A stretch of DNA of 64,000 bases from assembly GCA_963831645.1 (NCBI GenBank), contig CAWHQZ010000014.1, positions 131,846-195,845 on the forward strand, given 5' to 3'. This document shows, piece by piece, positions 34,188 to 44,437 of this stretch (the first letter of the stretch is position 1; each line of letters opens with the position of its first letter). Origin of the DNA: CAWHQZ01 sp963831645. Its GTDB lineage: Bacteria; Pseudomonadota; Alphaproteobacteria; Rhizobiales; Aestuariivirgaceae. A program made the translations under genes and the position numbers. The notes below the pieces were generated by a model. It did not search any database, was not told where the DNA came from, and saw nothing but the letters and a program-made list of their open reading frames with translations.

Positions 34188-35300
34188 GTGGAACGGCCGT
34201 CACGTGCCCGCGATCTGGGACTGGACGTGCCCGGCATCCCCGGTCCTCTCAACGCCATCACCGACATCGCCGACCTCAGGGTGGGCTTCAAGACCATCAT
34301 CGAGCCGCGGCCGCGTCCGGGCCGCACGCGCCCGGTGCGCACCGGAGTCACGGCGATCGTTCCCAGGGCCGGCGCCGCCGATCCCGCGCCGATCTGGGCC
34401 GGGTTCGATCGCTTCAACGGCAACGGCGAGATGACCGGAAGCCACTGGATCGCCGACGGCGGCTGTTTCATAGGCCCGGTGGTCCTGACGAACACCCATG
34501 CGGTCGGCATCGCCCACCATGCCGCGATCAAATGGCTGGTCAGGCGCTACCCGAAGACCTATGGCGATACGGACTCGCTCTGGATCATGCCGGTGGTGGC
34601 AGAGACCTGGGATGGTCTGCTCAACGATATCGATGGCCAGCCGATCACTGAGCAGGACGTCCTCGATGCACTGGACGATGCCAAAGCCGGGCCGGTTGCG
34701 GAGGGCAATACCGGCGGCGGGACCGGCATGGTCTGCTATGAGTTCAAGGGCGGCACCGGCACAGCGTCGCGTCGCATCGAGGTCGACGGGAAGAATTTCA
34801 CGATTGGCGTTCTCGTCCAGGCCAACCACGGCCGGCGCGACTGGCTGACGATTCTCGGGGCGCCGGTCGGCCGGCACCTGACCGGCAACAGGGTATTCGG
34901 CAGCAGCGAAACCGGATCGATCATCGCCGTCATCGCCACGGACGTTCCGTTGGCCCCGCATCAGTTGCAGCGCGTCGCCCGGCGCGGCAGCATCGGCATC
35001 GGTCGCGGCGGCACGGTCGGCGGAAACAGCTCCGGAGACATCTTCCTCGCCTTCTCGGTGGCCAACGAACCGCCGATGCCGCACAAGGCGGGCGGTCTCC
35101 TGCGGATGGAAATCCTCAATGATCAATGGCTCGATCCCGTCTATGAGGCGGTGGTCCAGTCGGTGGAGGAGGCGGTCATCAACGCCATGCTCGCTGCCCA
35201 AGACATGGGTGGGACGCAATGGGACCGCGCCAAAGTAAGCGCGATCGACCACGATGCGCTGGTCGGGGTGCTGCAGCAATACGGACGGTTGCGCAGATAA
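34188..35300 (+). CDS. DmpA-family (S58) aminopeptidase
   Basis: 370 residues from GTG at 34188. Self-cleaving Ntn-type aminopeptidase of the DmpA/BapA group. GNTGGGTGM (residues 173-181) and the processing region VGGNSSGDIFLAFS (277-290) are diagnostic; the nucleophile should be Ser282, equivalent to DmpA Ser250. The residue before it, Gly in DmpA, is Ser here. No signal peptide, so cytoplasmic; substrate likely small D- or beta-amino peptides (inference). Confidence 0.9.
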   Translation: MERPSRARDLGLDVPGIPGPLNAITDIADLRVGFKTIIEPRPRPGRTRPVRTGVTAIVPRAGAADPAPIWAGFDRFNGNGEMTGSHWIADGGCFIGPVVLTNTHAVGIAHHAAIKWLVRRYPKTYGDTDSLWIMPVVAETWDGLLNDIDGQPITEQDVLDALDDAKAGPVAEGNTGGGTGMVCYEFKGGTGTASRRIEVDGKNFTIGVLVQANHGRRDWLTILGAPVGRHLTGNRVFGSSETGSIIAVIATDVPLAPHQLQRVARRGSIGIGRGGTVGGNSSGDIFLAFSVANEPPMPHKAGGLLRMEILNDQWLDPVYEAVVQSVEEAVINAMLAAQDMGGTQWDRAKVSAIDHDALVGVLQQYGRLRR

Positions 35301-35324
35301 GTGGTCGTACCAGGAGCGATCTCT

Positions 35325-37845
35325 CTAATAGAGACCGCGCAGCAGACGATCGAGATACTCCCGCTCGAAACGCGGACGGGTTGCGTCGTTGGCGCGGCCG
35401 CGCAGATATTCCAGAATCTGTCGCGCGCGCTCGATCGCTGCCTCGTCGGGCAGCATGTTGCGCTCCGGACCGTAGTCCTCGCCGCGCGAGGGAAGCGGCC
35501 GGCCCAAAGGATCGCGGTCATCGCCGCGCGCCTCGCCGTGGCGGCCGTAGTTCCCTTGATTGCCCATACCCTGCTCCATCAGCTCGCGGGCCATGGCCTC
35601 GGCCCCCTGCCGGAGCCCCTCCATGGCGTCGCTCTGCTCGCCAAGCGCCCGTCGCCTTTCTGCCTGGCGCAGCGCCTCGGCGGCGTCGCCCATGTCCTGC
35701 TGGGCCCGGCCCAATCCGTCGGGAGCCTGCAACCCGTTCCTGCCCAACTCCGCCATCAGCTGTTCGAGCAGCTTGCCGAGCTCGTCCTGCTGGCGCGCCA
35801 GCGCGTTGGACTCGCCCGGACGCTGGCCGCGCATGCCGGGTTCGTTTCCTTCCTCTCCGGTGATGCTTCCTTCTTCCCCATCGCGCGGCAGCCGGAAGGT
35901 CTGATCCATCAGCTCCTGCTGGCGCTGGAGCAGTTCGCCGAGATCCTGGAGCATGTCGGCGAGGGGAGGCATCTGCTGCTCCAGACCCTCATCGGCAAGG
36001 CTCGGCTGAAGATTGCTCAGAATCTCTTCGAGACGCGACAACAGCTCCTGGGCCGCTTCGTTGGCGCCGCTGCGCGCCAGCTTGTCGATGGCGTCGAGCA
36101 TGCGGTTCAGGTCTTCCGCCTTGATGGCGCGCCCGTTCGGATTCTGCCTGCCCTCCTTGGCCTGCGCGTTGCGCTGGGCCTGTTTCATCATTGCCGCGAG
36201 ATAGCGATCCATGGCCTCGCGCAATCGGCTCATGAGCTCGGCGATTTTTTCCGGCGGCGCACCCTCGGCGAGCGCCTGCTGCAAGGCCTTGCGTGCTTCA
36301 TCGAGGGCCCGCTTGGCTTCCGGTACGTCGCCGTCCTCGATCGCCACCGCCAAGTCCCAAAGCAGCGCGATGTTCGCTTTCAAATCATCGTGCGAACGGC
36401 TGTGATATAGCCCGGTACGGGCCACGCGAAGCCCCAGATAGATGCTGCTGTCGTCCAGAATCCCCTCGGGCCAGAGGGTCAGCGCATCGAGAAGCTGCAC
36501 CACTTCTTCGCGCTTCTCGGGATCGAGCACGAGAACACGCCGCTGCTCGATCAACGCCTTGGCGAGCGGCTTGTCGAAGGACCGTTCCGGCAGCTTGAAT
36601 CGAAGCGGCTTGCTTTCGCCGGTCTGCCCCGCCTGATCGCGGGCGGTCAGCACCATCTCGACCATCAGGCCGGCCCACGGATGCGCGGTCAGATCCTGAA
36701 TGGCCTTGCCGTCGCCCGCCGCCACCGAGGCTTTGGGCAGGGGAATGGAGAAGGTCGGCGGCTCGAACAGGAAAATCGCCCCGCCGCTCAACCCTTCGCC
36801 ATCTTCCTGGTTGTCGGAAAGCCGCAGTTTCGCGCTGAGCGCAGACACTCCGTAGTCGTCGCGGACCGACCACCCGAAGCTCAAAGCCCCATTGGCCTCG
36901 GTCCCGACGTCGCCCTCAACGGAAGCCTGCGGCGGTGTGTCGGGCAGCACTGCAACGCGCCAGTTGGCGAGCCCGCGGCCGCGATCGCTCGCGACGATGG
37001 TAACGGGGCGATCGAGAGTGGCCCTGGCTTCGTGCACCCGGCCGTCTGAACGCGCCTGAAGCTTGGGCTCGGCGACGCTGTCGCCGGCTGAGCCGTCCTC
37101 GAGGGGTTTGGCCAGCCGCAGGGCGGGCCGGCGAGCATCGTTGAACCTGACGACGAGCACCGACGTTCTCCGGCACGACGATCTCACGGCCCTCGGCGAG
37201 CCTGCCGGACAGGTCCGGCCCGGTAAGCAGCAAAGGCGGCTTGCCGGTGTAGCTCGGGGGAGTGATCCAGGCATCCAGGCTGACGGCGGTTGAACCCTGG
37301 AGCGGGACGTTCGCACTGCGGGCGAGCTCGTCGCGCCAGTTGGCGCCATTGAGGACAACGGCGGCAATGAGCGCAATGCCGAGGGCGTTGCGCAGCGCGA
37401 AGGGATCGCGCGCCATCCAGTCCGAGCGCGGCCAGCCGACCCTGAGCGCGGCGATGGATCGCGCCATCCGGGCACGGTGCTCATGCCACAGCGTTTCACT
37501 CGCTCCCGAGACCCGCGGTTCGGCAAGCTGATCCTTCAGGGCCGTGAGCGGGCGGTGGCTGAGCTCCGAATGAACCTCCAGGCGCCGCAAGGCCTCGCTT
37601 TTGGCGGGCCAGCGCAGCTGCAGGACAGATTTCAGCGACCAGCCCAAGGCGCATACGCCGGCGACTACGATGGCAAGCCGAGCCCACCAGGGCATGGCGC
37701 CGAGAACTCCGCTGAGCACCGCGAGCACCAGGCATCCGGCGGTCATCAGCAGAGCGAAGCTGCGCGACCACAGACGTTCGAACGTGAGGGCGAGCTTGGC
37801 TTCGAACAGCCTGCGGTCGAGTAAACGGGGCAAATCACGATCCAT
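35325..37845 (-). CDS. TIGR02302/DUF4175 membrane protein, one frameshift
   Basis: About 839 residues. Two N-terminal membrane segments (FALLMTAGCLVLAVLSGVLG and ARLAIVVAGVCALGW) and a third near residue 155; a large periplasmic region (ITPPSYTGKPPLLL), then a long Gln/Glu-rich helical C-terminus (LRQAERRRALGEQSDAMEGL). One extra G near 37163 separates the first 230 residues from the rest; both parts are otherwise intact. Function unknown; conserved next to lysA in Rhizobiales. Confidence 0.85.
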
Positions 37846-37914
37846 CGCGGAATCAATGGTAGCATAGATACCTGGCGATGGGATCAGTGTTTAGGCGCTG
37901 TTTGAGCACCGGAA

Positions 37915-39183
37915 TCACATCTGCCAGCGTGCCAGGCGATCGCTGCCGATCAGATCATCGTAGGTCTGACGGGGCCGCACGACCGAGAAGCTCTTTCCCT
38001 TGACCAGCACTTCCGGGACGAGGGGGCGCGAATTATAGGTGCCCGACTGGACAGCTCCGTAAGCTCCCGCCGTCATGATGGCGATGAGATCGCCCTGCAG
38101 CAGCCGCGGCAGAGGGCGGTCTCTGGCCATGTAGTCCCCGGTTTCGCACACCGGACCCACGACATCGACGGCGACCGTTTCGGCGCCCGCTCCCGGATCG
38201 GTAACCGGGATGATGTCATGCCAGGCGTCGTAGAGAGTTGGGCGCACCAGATCGTTCATCGCCGCATCTACGACGATGAAGGTCTTGCCTTCGGCCTGTT
38301 TGGCGTAAATGACCCGGGCTGCGAGAATTCCGGCGTTGCCGGTGATCATGCGACCCGGTTCGAGGAGGATGCGGCAGCGCAGGTGGCCGAGCAGGCGCTG
38401 AACCAGTGCGCTGTATTCCTGGGGATGCGGCGGTATGTCGTTGATGCCGCGATAGGGAACGCCGAGCCCGCCGCCCAGGTCGAGATGGCGAATGTCGTGA
38501 CCGTCGGCGCGCAGGTCGACCACCAGGTCGGCCATCAGCCGGTAGGCGGTTTCATAGGGAGCAAGCTCGGTGATCTGACTGCCGATATGCATGTCGATGC
38601 CGACGACGTCGATGCCGGGGAGTCTGGCTGCTTTGGCGTAGATGGCGCGGGCCTCAAGATACGGGACGCCGAATTTGTTGTCGGCCTTGCCGGTGGCGAT
38701 TTTGGCATGGGTTCTGGCATCGACGTCGGGATTGATGCGAACGGCGACGGGCGCCCTGGTTCCGAGCCGCCTGGCGATCGAACTCAGAAGCTCGAGCTCC
38801 GGTTCTGATTCCACATTGAAGCAGGCGATGCGTTCCTTCAAAGCGAGCGCCATTTCCCGAGCTGTCTTGCCGACGCCCGAAAACACGATCTTGCGGCCGT
38901 GAATGCCAAGCTTCAGGGCCCGGCGCAGCTCGCCCTCCGAGACGACGTCGATGCCGGCGCCGAGATCGGCCAGTGTCTTGACGACGGCCTGATTGGAGTT
39001 GGCTTTCATCGAGTAGAAAATCATGTGATCGACATCGCGAAAAGCTTCGTCGAACACCCGATAGTGACGCTCGAGCGTGGCGGTCGAATAGCAGTAGAAG
39101 GGCGTGCCGATCTCCTCGGCGATGCCGGCAATGCTCACCGCCTCGGCATGGAGCGTGCCGTCCACGTAGCTGAAATGATGCAT
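37915..39183 (-). CDS. lysA: Diaminopimelate decarboxylase
   Basis: 422 residues. Last step of lysine synthesis. PLP Lys60 in YSMKANSN; phosphate-binding LDLGGGLGVPY; RINPDVDARTHAKIATG; and GPVCETGDY with the active-site Cys. Same strand as lptM, 3 bases downstream of it. Confidence 0.97.
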   Translation of the reverse strand: MHHFSYVDGTLHAEAVSIAGIAEEIGTPFYCYSTATLERHYRVFDEAFRDVDHMIFYSMKANSNQAVVKTLADLGAGIDVVSEGELRRALKLGIHGRKIVFSGVGKTAREMALALKERIACFNVESEPELELLSSIARRLGTRAPVAVRINPDVDARTHAKIATGKADNKFGVPYLEARAIYAKAARLPGIDVVGIDMHIGSQITELAPYETAYRLMADLVVDLRADGHDIRHLDLGGGLGVPYRGINDIPPHPQEYSALVQRLLGHLRCRILLEPGRMITGNAGILAARVIYAKQAEGKTFIVVDAAMNDLVRPTLYDAWHDIIPVTDPGAGAETVAVDVVGPVCETGDYMARDRPLPRLLQGDLIAIMTAGAYGAVQSGTYNSRPLVPEVLVKGKSFSVVRPRQTYDDLIGSDRLARWQM

Positions 39184-39186
39184 TGG

Positions 39187-39330
39187 TCAGATGATTTTAT
39201 CGAGGACGAAGGGATCGTCTTTCTTGGGCGGCGTGGAGCCCGGCGGCGGGTCCAGTTCACCTCTGACGCCGCAGCCCGAAAGCAATCCGGCCGCAACCAG
39301 GAGACAGATCGCCATGGTCAACCGTCGCAT
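39187..39330 (-). CDS. LptM-like small lipoprotein
   Basis: 47 residues from ATG 39330. Signal peptide LTMAICLLVAAGLLSGC with lipobox cysteine at position 20, then GVRGELDPPPGS and a charged tail. Matches the short lipoproteins between argH and lysA, named LptM because they assist assembly of the LPS translocon LptDE. Longer in-frame starts exist but would add residues before the signal peptide. Confidence 0.75.
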   Translation of the reverse strand: MRRLTMAICLLVAAGLLSGCGVRGELDPPPGSTPPKKDDPFVLDKII

Positions 39331-39508
39331 GTCTGAAATCCCGCTTCCCTGACCTGCGATCATTCTTCTAGAGCAAGTTCGGCCCACTCTCAAGGCAGCG
39401 TCCCGTCGCCGTCAGTTCAAGAATTCCTTTGCCATCAACTGCTGAACGATGCCTTCCTTGGGAGGCTCGTGAAGTCCGGGCGCCGATCAATTCATCGCCG
39501 ATCCACAA

Positions 39509-40516
39509 TCAGTGCTTTGCCGGTTCCGCTCCGCTCAGAAAGCTGTTGTTGTAAGCAGTCTCAATGTCGAGCGGCTGTGTCAGCACCCCCTGTTCGGTCA
39601 GCACCCTCACTGTCTCCTTCCATTTACCGCTTGTCATCCAGCCAATGCCATAGGACTTTGTTTCCTCGCTGAAAAACGTATGCTCGATGTCAGCTTCTAT
39701 CTGCTTCACCAGCACGTCTTTCTGCGGTGCATCTGCATTGGCCCTCATGATGCTTTCTGCGGCCTCGTTGGGATTGTTGATCACATCGGCAAAGGCCTGC
39801 GTATAGGCTCTTACAAACCGCTGAACGAGTTCTCCCCGTTCGGCAATCACCTTTTCCGTCGTGAACAGACCAGAGCCGAATACCGTGTAGCCGAAGTCCG
39901 ACCCCAGCAGAATCGACAAGGATCCATTCCCGCCCGACTTTGCTTCGAGCACCGGAACTTCGGCGTCGATGTAACCTGGAACAGCATCTACTTTCCCAAG
40001 CTGAAGGTAGCTCTCGTACGGTGGTGTCACCGTGCTCTGCTTAATGTCCTTGAGGCTCATTCCATTTGCGGTAAGGAAGGCCTTGAGAAACACATATGTC
40101 GATCCGGCAGGCTGAACGCCGATTGTGAGGCCTTTCAGATCCTGCGGGCTTTTGAGGGTCTTTCTGCTGGCGAGTGCGATCATGGCAAGCGGACTCTTTT
40201 GGTTGACCGCGACGAGCGCCACCACTGGAATGCCCCGCATGCGCGACACTGCCAGTGTCGGGAAGTCCGCGAACCCGAATTCGGCGCTGCCGGCGCCAAC
40301 ATCGCTAAGGGCCTCGGACGAGCTGGTCCCGCCTCTGACGGCAACAAGTTCGATACCCTGCTCTCTGAAGTATCCCTTCTGGTCGGCGACAAAGAACATC
40401 GCGTGGCTGCCGCGTACGAGATAGTCCAGTTGAACGGTTACATGATCAGCAGCGGTCGCGATATTGTTGAGAAGGGCAATGAGACCTAAACCTAAAGCGA
40501 GAAATGAGGCTCTCAT
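39509..40516 (-). CDS. NMT1/SsuA-like ABC substrate-binding protein
   Basis: 335 residues. Signal peptide MRASFLALGLGLIALLNNIA, then a type 2 periplasmic binding fold: VQLDYLVRGSHAMFFVADQK, GYFREQGIELVAVRGG, DLKGLTIGVQPAGSTY. Resembles THI5/nitrate-sulfonate-type binding proteins; ligand unknown. No permease or ATPase gene is adjacent. Its base composition is visibly less GC-rich than its neighbours, and it interrupts the usual argH-lptM-lysA order, so it may be acquired. Confidence 0.85.
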   Translation of the reverse strand: MRASFLALGLGLIALLNNIATAADHVTVQLDYLVRGSHAMFFVADQKGYFREQGIELVAVRGGTSSSEALSDVGAGSAEFGFADFPTLAVSRMRGIPVVALVAVNQKSPLAMIALASRKTLKSPQDLKGLTIGVQPAGSTYVFLKAFLTANGMSLKDIKQSTVTPPYESYLQLGKVDAVPGYIDAEVPVLEAKSGGNGSLSILLGSDFGYTVFGSGLFTTEKVIAERGELVQRFVRAYTQAFADVINNPNEAAESIMRANADAPQKDVLVKQIEADIEHTFFSEETKSYGIGWMTSGKWKETVRVLTEQGVLTQPLDIETAYNNSFLSGAEPAKH

Positions 40517-40774
40517 TTCCTGGTCCTTTCAGATCTAAAAATCGACTGGGACATGCTTCAACTATTGTTGTCTTGAATTGGCCTGCTAAGGCAAGCCGTG
40601 GTGTCTAGCGTCGGCGCCAGTTCCGAAGTTGCAATTGCCAAGTTCTGAAGAAGACATATCACTGGCCTGCCCATCGGAGCCGCACCGATGCTAAAGCCTC
40701 GCACGCCGCGCCACAAATCGCCTGCGTCCAACTTCGTAATCGAAACGCTGGATGCTGGATATGCCCTGACCGTT
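40517..40774 (-). other. AT-richer spacer between argH and the binding protein
   Basis: A minus-strand frame ending TGA near 40558 (ITKLDAGDLWRGVRGFSIGA and onward) looks protein-like but I cannot place it; it may be the tail of a gene brought in with the binding protein. No promoter is clear. Confidence 0.35.
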
Positions 40775-42175
40775 TTAGTCCGCCCTCCTGTCTGCCCCGG
40801 ACAGGACCTTGAGCCAGCGGGCGGCCTGGCGGCGAACATTGACGGGAGCGGTGCCGCCGAAACTGCGCCGTGAAGCGACCGAGGCCTCGGGGGTAAGGAC
40901 GGAAAAGACGTCCCTGGTGATGCCGCCGTGAACCTTCTGCAGCTCGGCGAGCGGCAGCGCCTCCAGCGCCACCCCTTTGCGGGCAGCGACGGCGACGACT
41001 CGGCCGGCCACATGATGGGCTTCGCGGAACGGCAGCTTGCCAGCGCGCACCAGCCAGTCGGCCAGATCGGTGGCCGTGGCGTAACCGGAAAGCGCAGCGG
41101 CGCGCATGACATCGACGTTCGGCTGCATGTCGTCGACCATGCCGGTCATTGCGGCGACGGCCAGTGACAAACTGTCGAAGGCGTCGAAAGCCGGCTCCTT
41201 GTCCTCCTGCATGTCCTTGCAATAGGCGAGCGGCAACCCCTTCATGACGACCAGCAGCGACACCAGGGCGCCCGCGATACGGCCGGCCTTGGCGCGTACC
41301 AGCTCGGCAGCGTCGGGGTTGCGCTTCTGCGGCATGATCGAGGAACCGGTTGCGAACCGGTCGGACAGCTCGATGAACCGGAACTGCGCCGACGACCATA
41401 GAACGATCTCCTCGGCGAGGCGCGACAGGTGGGTGGCGCAGATGGCGCACGCCGAAAGCGCTTCGAGGACAAAGTCGCGATCAGAGACGGCGTCGAGCGA
41501 GTTGCGCATCGGCGAGGTGAAACCGAGGTCTTTGGCGGTCCGCGCGCGATCGATGCGAAACGACGTGCCGGCGAGCGCCGCGGCGCCGAGCGGGCACTCG
41601 TTCATCCTCGCCCGAGCGTCCGTGAGCCGGCCGCGGTCGCGGGCCAGCATCTCGACGTAGGCCAGGCAATGATGCCCGAAGGTGACCGGCTGTGCCGCCT
41701 GCAGATGGGTGAAGCCCGGCATGATGGTCGCGGCGTGGGATTGCGCCTTGCGGGCCAGCGCCAGCTGCAGCCGGGCGAGCGCTGCCACGAGCTCATCCAC
41801 GGCATTGCGGACGAACAGGCGGAAATCGACCGCTACCTGATCGTTGCGCGAGCGCGCCGTATGGAGCAGCCCGGCAGCAGGCCCGATCAGCTCGGCGAGT
41901 CGGGCCTCGACGTTCATGTGAATATCCTCGAGCTCGCGGGCGAAGCGAAAATCACCGCTCTCGATCTCCGCCTGAATCCTGCTCAGCCCGCTGATTATTT
42001 GCTCGGCGTCGTTGTCGGCGATGATGCCCTGCCGCGCCAGCATGGCGGCGTGGACCTTGGAGCCGAGGATGTCTTCCTTGTACAGTCGACGGTCAAAGTC
42101 TATGGAAGCGTTGATCTCCTGCATGATCTCGCTGGAGCCCGCGGCAAAGCGGCCGCCCCACATTTTGTTTGTCAT
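40775..42175 (-). CDS. argH: Argininosuccinate lyase
   Basis: 466 residues. Splits argininosuccinate to arginine and fumarate. Superfamily signature GSSIMPQKRNPD with the catalytic Ser loop; MWGGRFAAGSSEIMQEINAS at the N-terminus; LLHTARSRNDQVAVDFRL in the middle. Intact. Divergent from tlpA with only 23 bases between starts. Confidence 0.97.
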   Translation of the reverse strand: MTNKMWGGRFAAGSSEIMQEINASIDFDRRLYKEDILGSKVHAAMLARQGIIADNDAEQIISGLSRIQAEIESGDFRFARELEDIHMNVEARLAELIGPAAGLLHTARSRNDQVAVDFRLFVRNAVDELVAALARLQLALARKAQSHAATIMPGFTHLQAAQPVTFGHHCLAYVEMLARDRGRLTDARARMNECPLGAAALAGTSFRIDRARTAKDLGFTSPMRNSLDAVSDRDFVLEALSACAICATHLSRLAEEIVLWSSAQFRFIELSDRFATGSSIMPQKRNPDAAELVRAKAGRIAGALVSLLVVMKGLPLAYCKDMQEDKEPAFDAFDSLSLAVAAMTGMVDDMQPNVDVMRAAALSGYATATDLADWLVRAGKLPFREAHHVAGRVVAVAARKGVALEALPLAELQKVHGGITRDVFSVLTPEASVASRRSFGGTAPVNVRRQAARWLKVLSGADRRAD

Positions 42176-42198
42176 ATCGGTGATCCGGGACGCCTGAT

Positions 42199-42877
42199 TT
42201 GGAAGACGCGCGCGACAACAAGCCGGCAGCCCGCAATCAGTGGCGGGCGCTGGCCATCGCCGGGGTAATTGGCTGCATGGCGGCCATTTACCTGATGTAT
42301 GGCTTCGGACGCAATGACGGGACTTCCGAAACCGAGCCGTCGCCTGGCAACAGGAACAGCGCGCAGACAGCGCCCGCCACTGTCACCAGGGCCCTTTCCA
42401 AAGGCGCCCTGGCTGCGTTCCTCGTCCAGAAGGAGCGTCCGCGCCGTGCCTGAAGTCAGCTTTCAGGATGCGGGCGGCAAGGCACGTTCGCTGGCCGAGT
42501 GGCGCGGCCGGGTCGTATTGTTGAATTTGTGGGCGACCTGGTGCGGACCGTGCCGCGAGGAAATGCCGGAACTTGCGCGCCTCCAGGAGGATCTGGGCTC
42601 GCCCGACTTTGAAGTCGTGGCGCTGAGCCTGGATCGCGCCGGCGCCGAGGTAGCGGCGCCCTTTCTGGCGAAGATCGGTGCCGGCTCGCTGGCAGTTTAT
42701 CTCGACCCATCGGGCGAGGCGCTGCATGAGTTCTCGGCCATCGGACTGCCGGCCACCATTCTCATCGATCGGCAGGGAAAAGAGATCGGCCGCCTTCTGG
42801 GTCCTGCACGATGGGCAAGCCCGGAGGCCTTCGCGCTCATCAGAACGGCGCTACAGGAAGCAGCGGAAACCGGTTAG
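42199..42877 (+). CDS. tlpA: TlpA-family thiol:disulfide protein, one frameshift
   Basis: About 225 residues. TTG start at 42199; one N-terminal membrane anchor (LAIAGVIGCMAAIYLMYGF), then a periplasmic thioredoxin-like domain with LNLWATWCGPCREEMPEL, the CxxC redox pair, and the cis-Pro region SAIGLPATILIDRQG. An extra C near 42443 splits the anchor and linker from the thioredoxin part. Typical role: reducing cytochrome c or copper-centre cysteines. Divergent from argH as in other alphaproteobacteria. Confidence 0.85.
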
Positions 42878-42905
42878 GCTCAGCCGAGATTCACCGGAAC
42901 ATGCA

Positions 42906-43780
42906 CTACCTCGTAGGCACCGGCTTTTCGCCGCGATAGTCGTAGAAGCCGCGTTGTGCCTTGCGTCCGAGCCAGCCGGCTTCGACGTATTTTACCAGCA
43001 GCGGGCAAGGGCGGTATTTCGAGTCGGCCAGTCCTTCGTAGAGCACCTGCATGATGGCGAGGCAGGTATCCAGGCCGATGAAGTCTGCCAGCTCGAGCGG
43101 GCCCATGGGATGGCGCGCCCCGAGCTTCATGGCCGTGTCGATGGCCTCGACATTTCCCACACCTTCATAGAGGGTATAGACGGCCTCGTTGATCATCGGC
43201 AACAGGATGCGATTGACGATGAAGGCCGGAAAGTCCTCGGCAATGGCGACGGTCTTGCCGAGGCCGTGACGAACTCCTTCATGGTATTGAAGGTGTTGTC
43301 GTCGGTGGCGATGCCTCGGATGAGTTCGACAAGCGGCATGACCGGCACCGGATTCATGAAGTGAACGCCCATGAACTTTTCCGGCCGGTTGGTCGCAGCG
43401 GCCAGACGGGTGACCGAGATCGACGAGGTGTTTGTTCCGAGCAAGGCTTCCGGCTTCAGCACCTTCGACACGTCGGCGAAGATGCGGCGCTTGACCTGCT
43501 CGTCTTCGGCAGCCGATTCGATGACGAGATCGCAGTCTTCCAGGTGGTCGAACTTCTCGGCGGCCCGGATCCGTTTCAAGGCCTTGGTGCGCGCGGCCTC
43601 CTCGATCTTCCCGGACTTTACCTGACGGGCGAGGTTGCCGTTGACCGTCGCCAGGGCGGCCTCGATCCGGTCGCGACTGACATCGTTCAGCAGAACGTCA
43701 TAGCCGGCCAGGGCACAAACGTGGGCAATGCCGTTGCCCATCTGGCCGGCGCCGATGACGCCGATCTTGCGAATTGGCAT
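42906..43780 (-). CDS. hbd: 3-hydroxybutyryl-CoA dehydrogenase, one frameshift
   Basis: About 291 residues. IGVIGAGQMGNGIAHVCALA is the NAD-binding Rossmann motif; SAAEDEQVKRRIFAD, TNTSSISVTRLA and GVHFMNPVPVMPLVELI contain the catalytic Glu/His region. A missing base near 43263 separates this part from the C-terminal domain (LGARHPMGPLELADFIGLD; GWLGRKAQRGFYDY). Converts (S)-3-hydroxybutyryl-CoA and acetoacetyl-CoA. Elsewhere in alphaproteobacteria it sits by etfAB; here etfAB lies 5 kb away. Confidence 0.9.
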
Positions 43781-43977
43781 TTCTTTGGTCTTTTCCTGCG
43801 GAAATTGGGCCGCGAGCCTATAACGGGCGATGTGGCCCGGCAAGCTTCTTTTCGCACTTGCAAAAGGCTTGGTTGCTATGCACCTAAACGGCTTGATTGG
43901 CTTTTGGCCGCGTCGCATTGTCGTCAAACAAAGAGCGCAGCAAACCCGCTAGAGGACCTGTCAGGAGGCGTTTCCGA

Positions 43978-44436
43978 ATGATCACTCTAACCATCAATGG
44001 AGCCGAGCACGCGGTCGACGCCCCGGCCGACATGCCGCTGCTGTGGGCGATACGCGATCTCATCCACCTCACAGGCACAAAATATGGTTGCGGGCTGGCC
44101 CAGTGCGGCGCCTGCACGGTGCATCTCGACGGGCAGCCCGTACGTGCCTGCCAGACGCTCGTAGGAGATGTAGGGGGCGGCAAGATCACCACGATCGAAG
44201 GTATCGCCGGCAAAGTAGCCGAAACTGTGCAGGCGGTATGGACCGAACTCGACGTTCCCCAGTGCGGCTACTGCCAGTCCGGGCAGATCATGTCGGCCGT
44301 CGCTCTGCTGACGGCAACGAAGAAACCGACCGATCCCGATATCGATTCCGCCATGGCGGGGAATTTGTGCCGCTGCGCCACCTACCAGCGCATTCGCGGC
44401 GCCATTCATGAAGCTGCCCGACGACTGGAGGCCTGA
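43978..44436 (+). CDS. Isoquinoline 1-oxidoreductase-type small subunit (2 x 2Fe-2S)
   Basis: 152 residues, complete. Plant-type 2Fe-2S domain with Cys38, 43, 46 and 58 (YGCGLAQCGACTV) and the second helical cluster domain with Cys95, 98, 130 and 132 (CGYCQSGQ, NLCRCATY). Transfers electrons from the molybdenum subunit. GGAGG lies before ATG 43978; the stop is one base before the large-subunit ATG. Confidence 0.93.
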   Translation: MITLTINGAEHAVDAPADMPLLWAIRDLIHLTGTKYGCGLAQCGACTVHLDGQPVRACQTLVGDVGGGKITTIEGIAGKVAETVQAVWTELDVPQCGYCQSGQIMSAVALLTATKKPTDPDIDSAMAGNLCRCATYQRIRGAIHEAARRLEA

Positions 44437-44437
44437 C

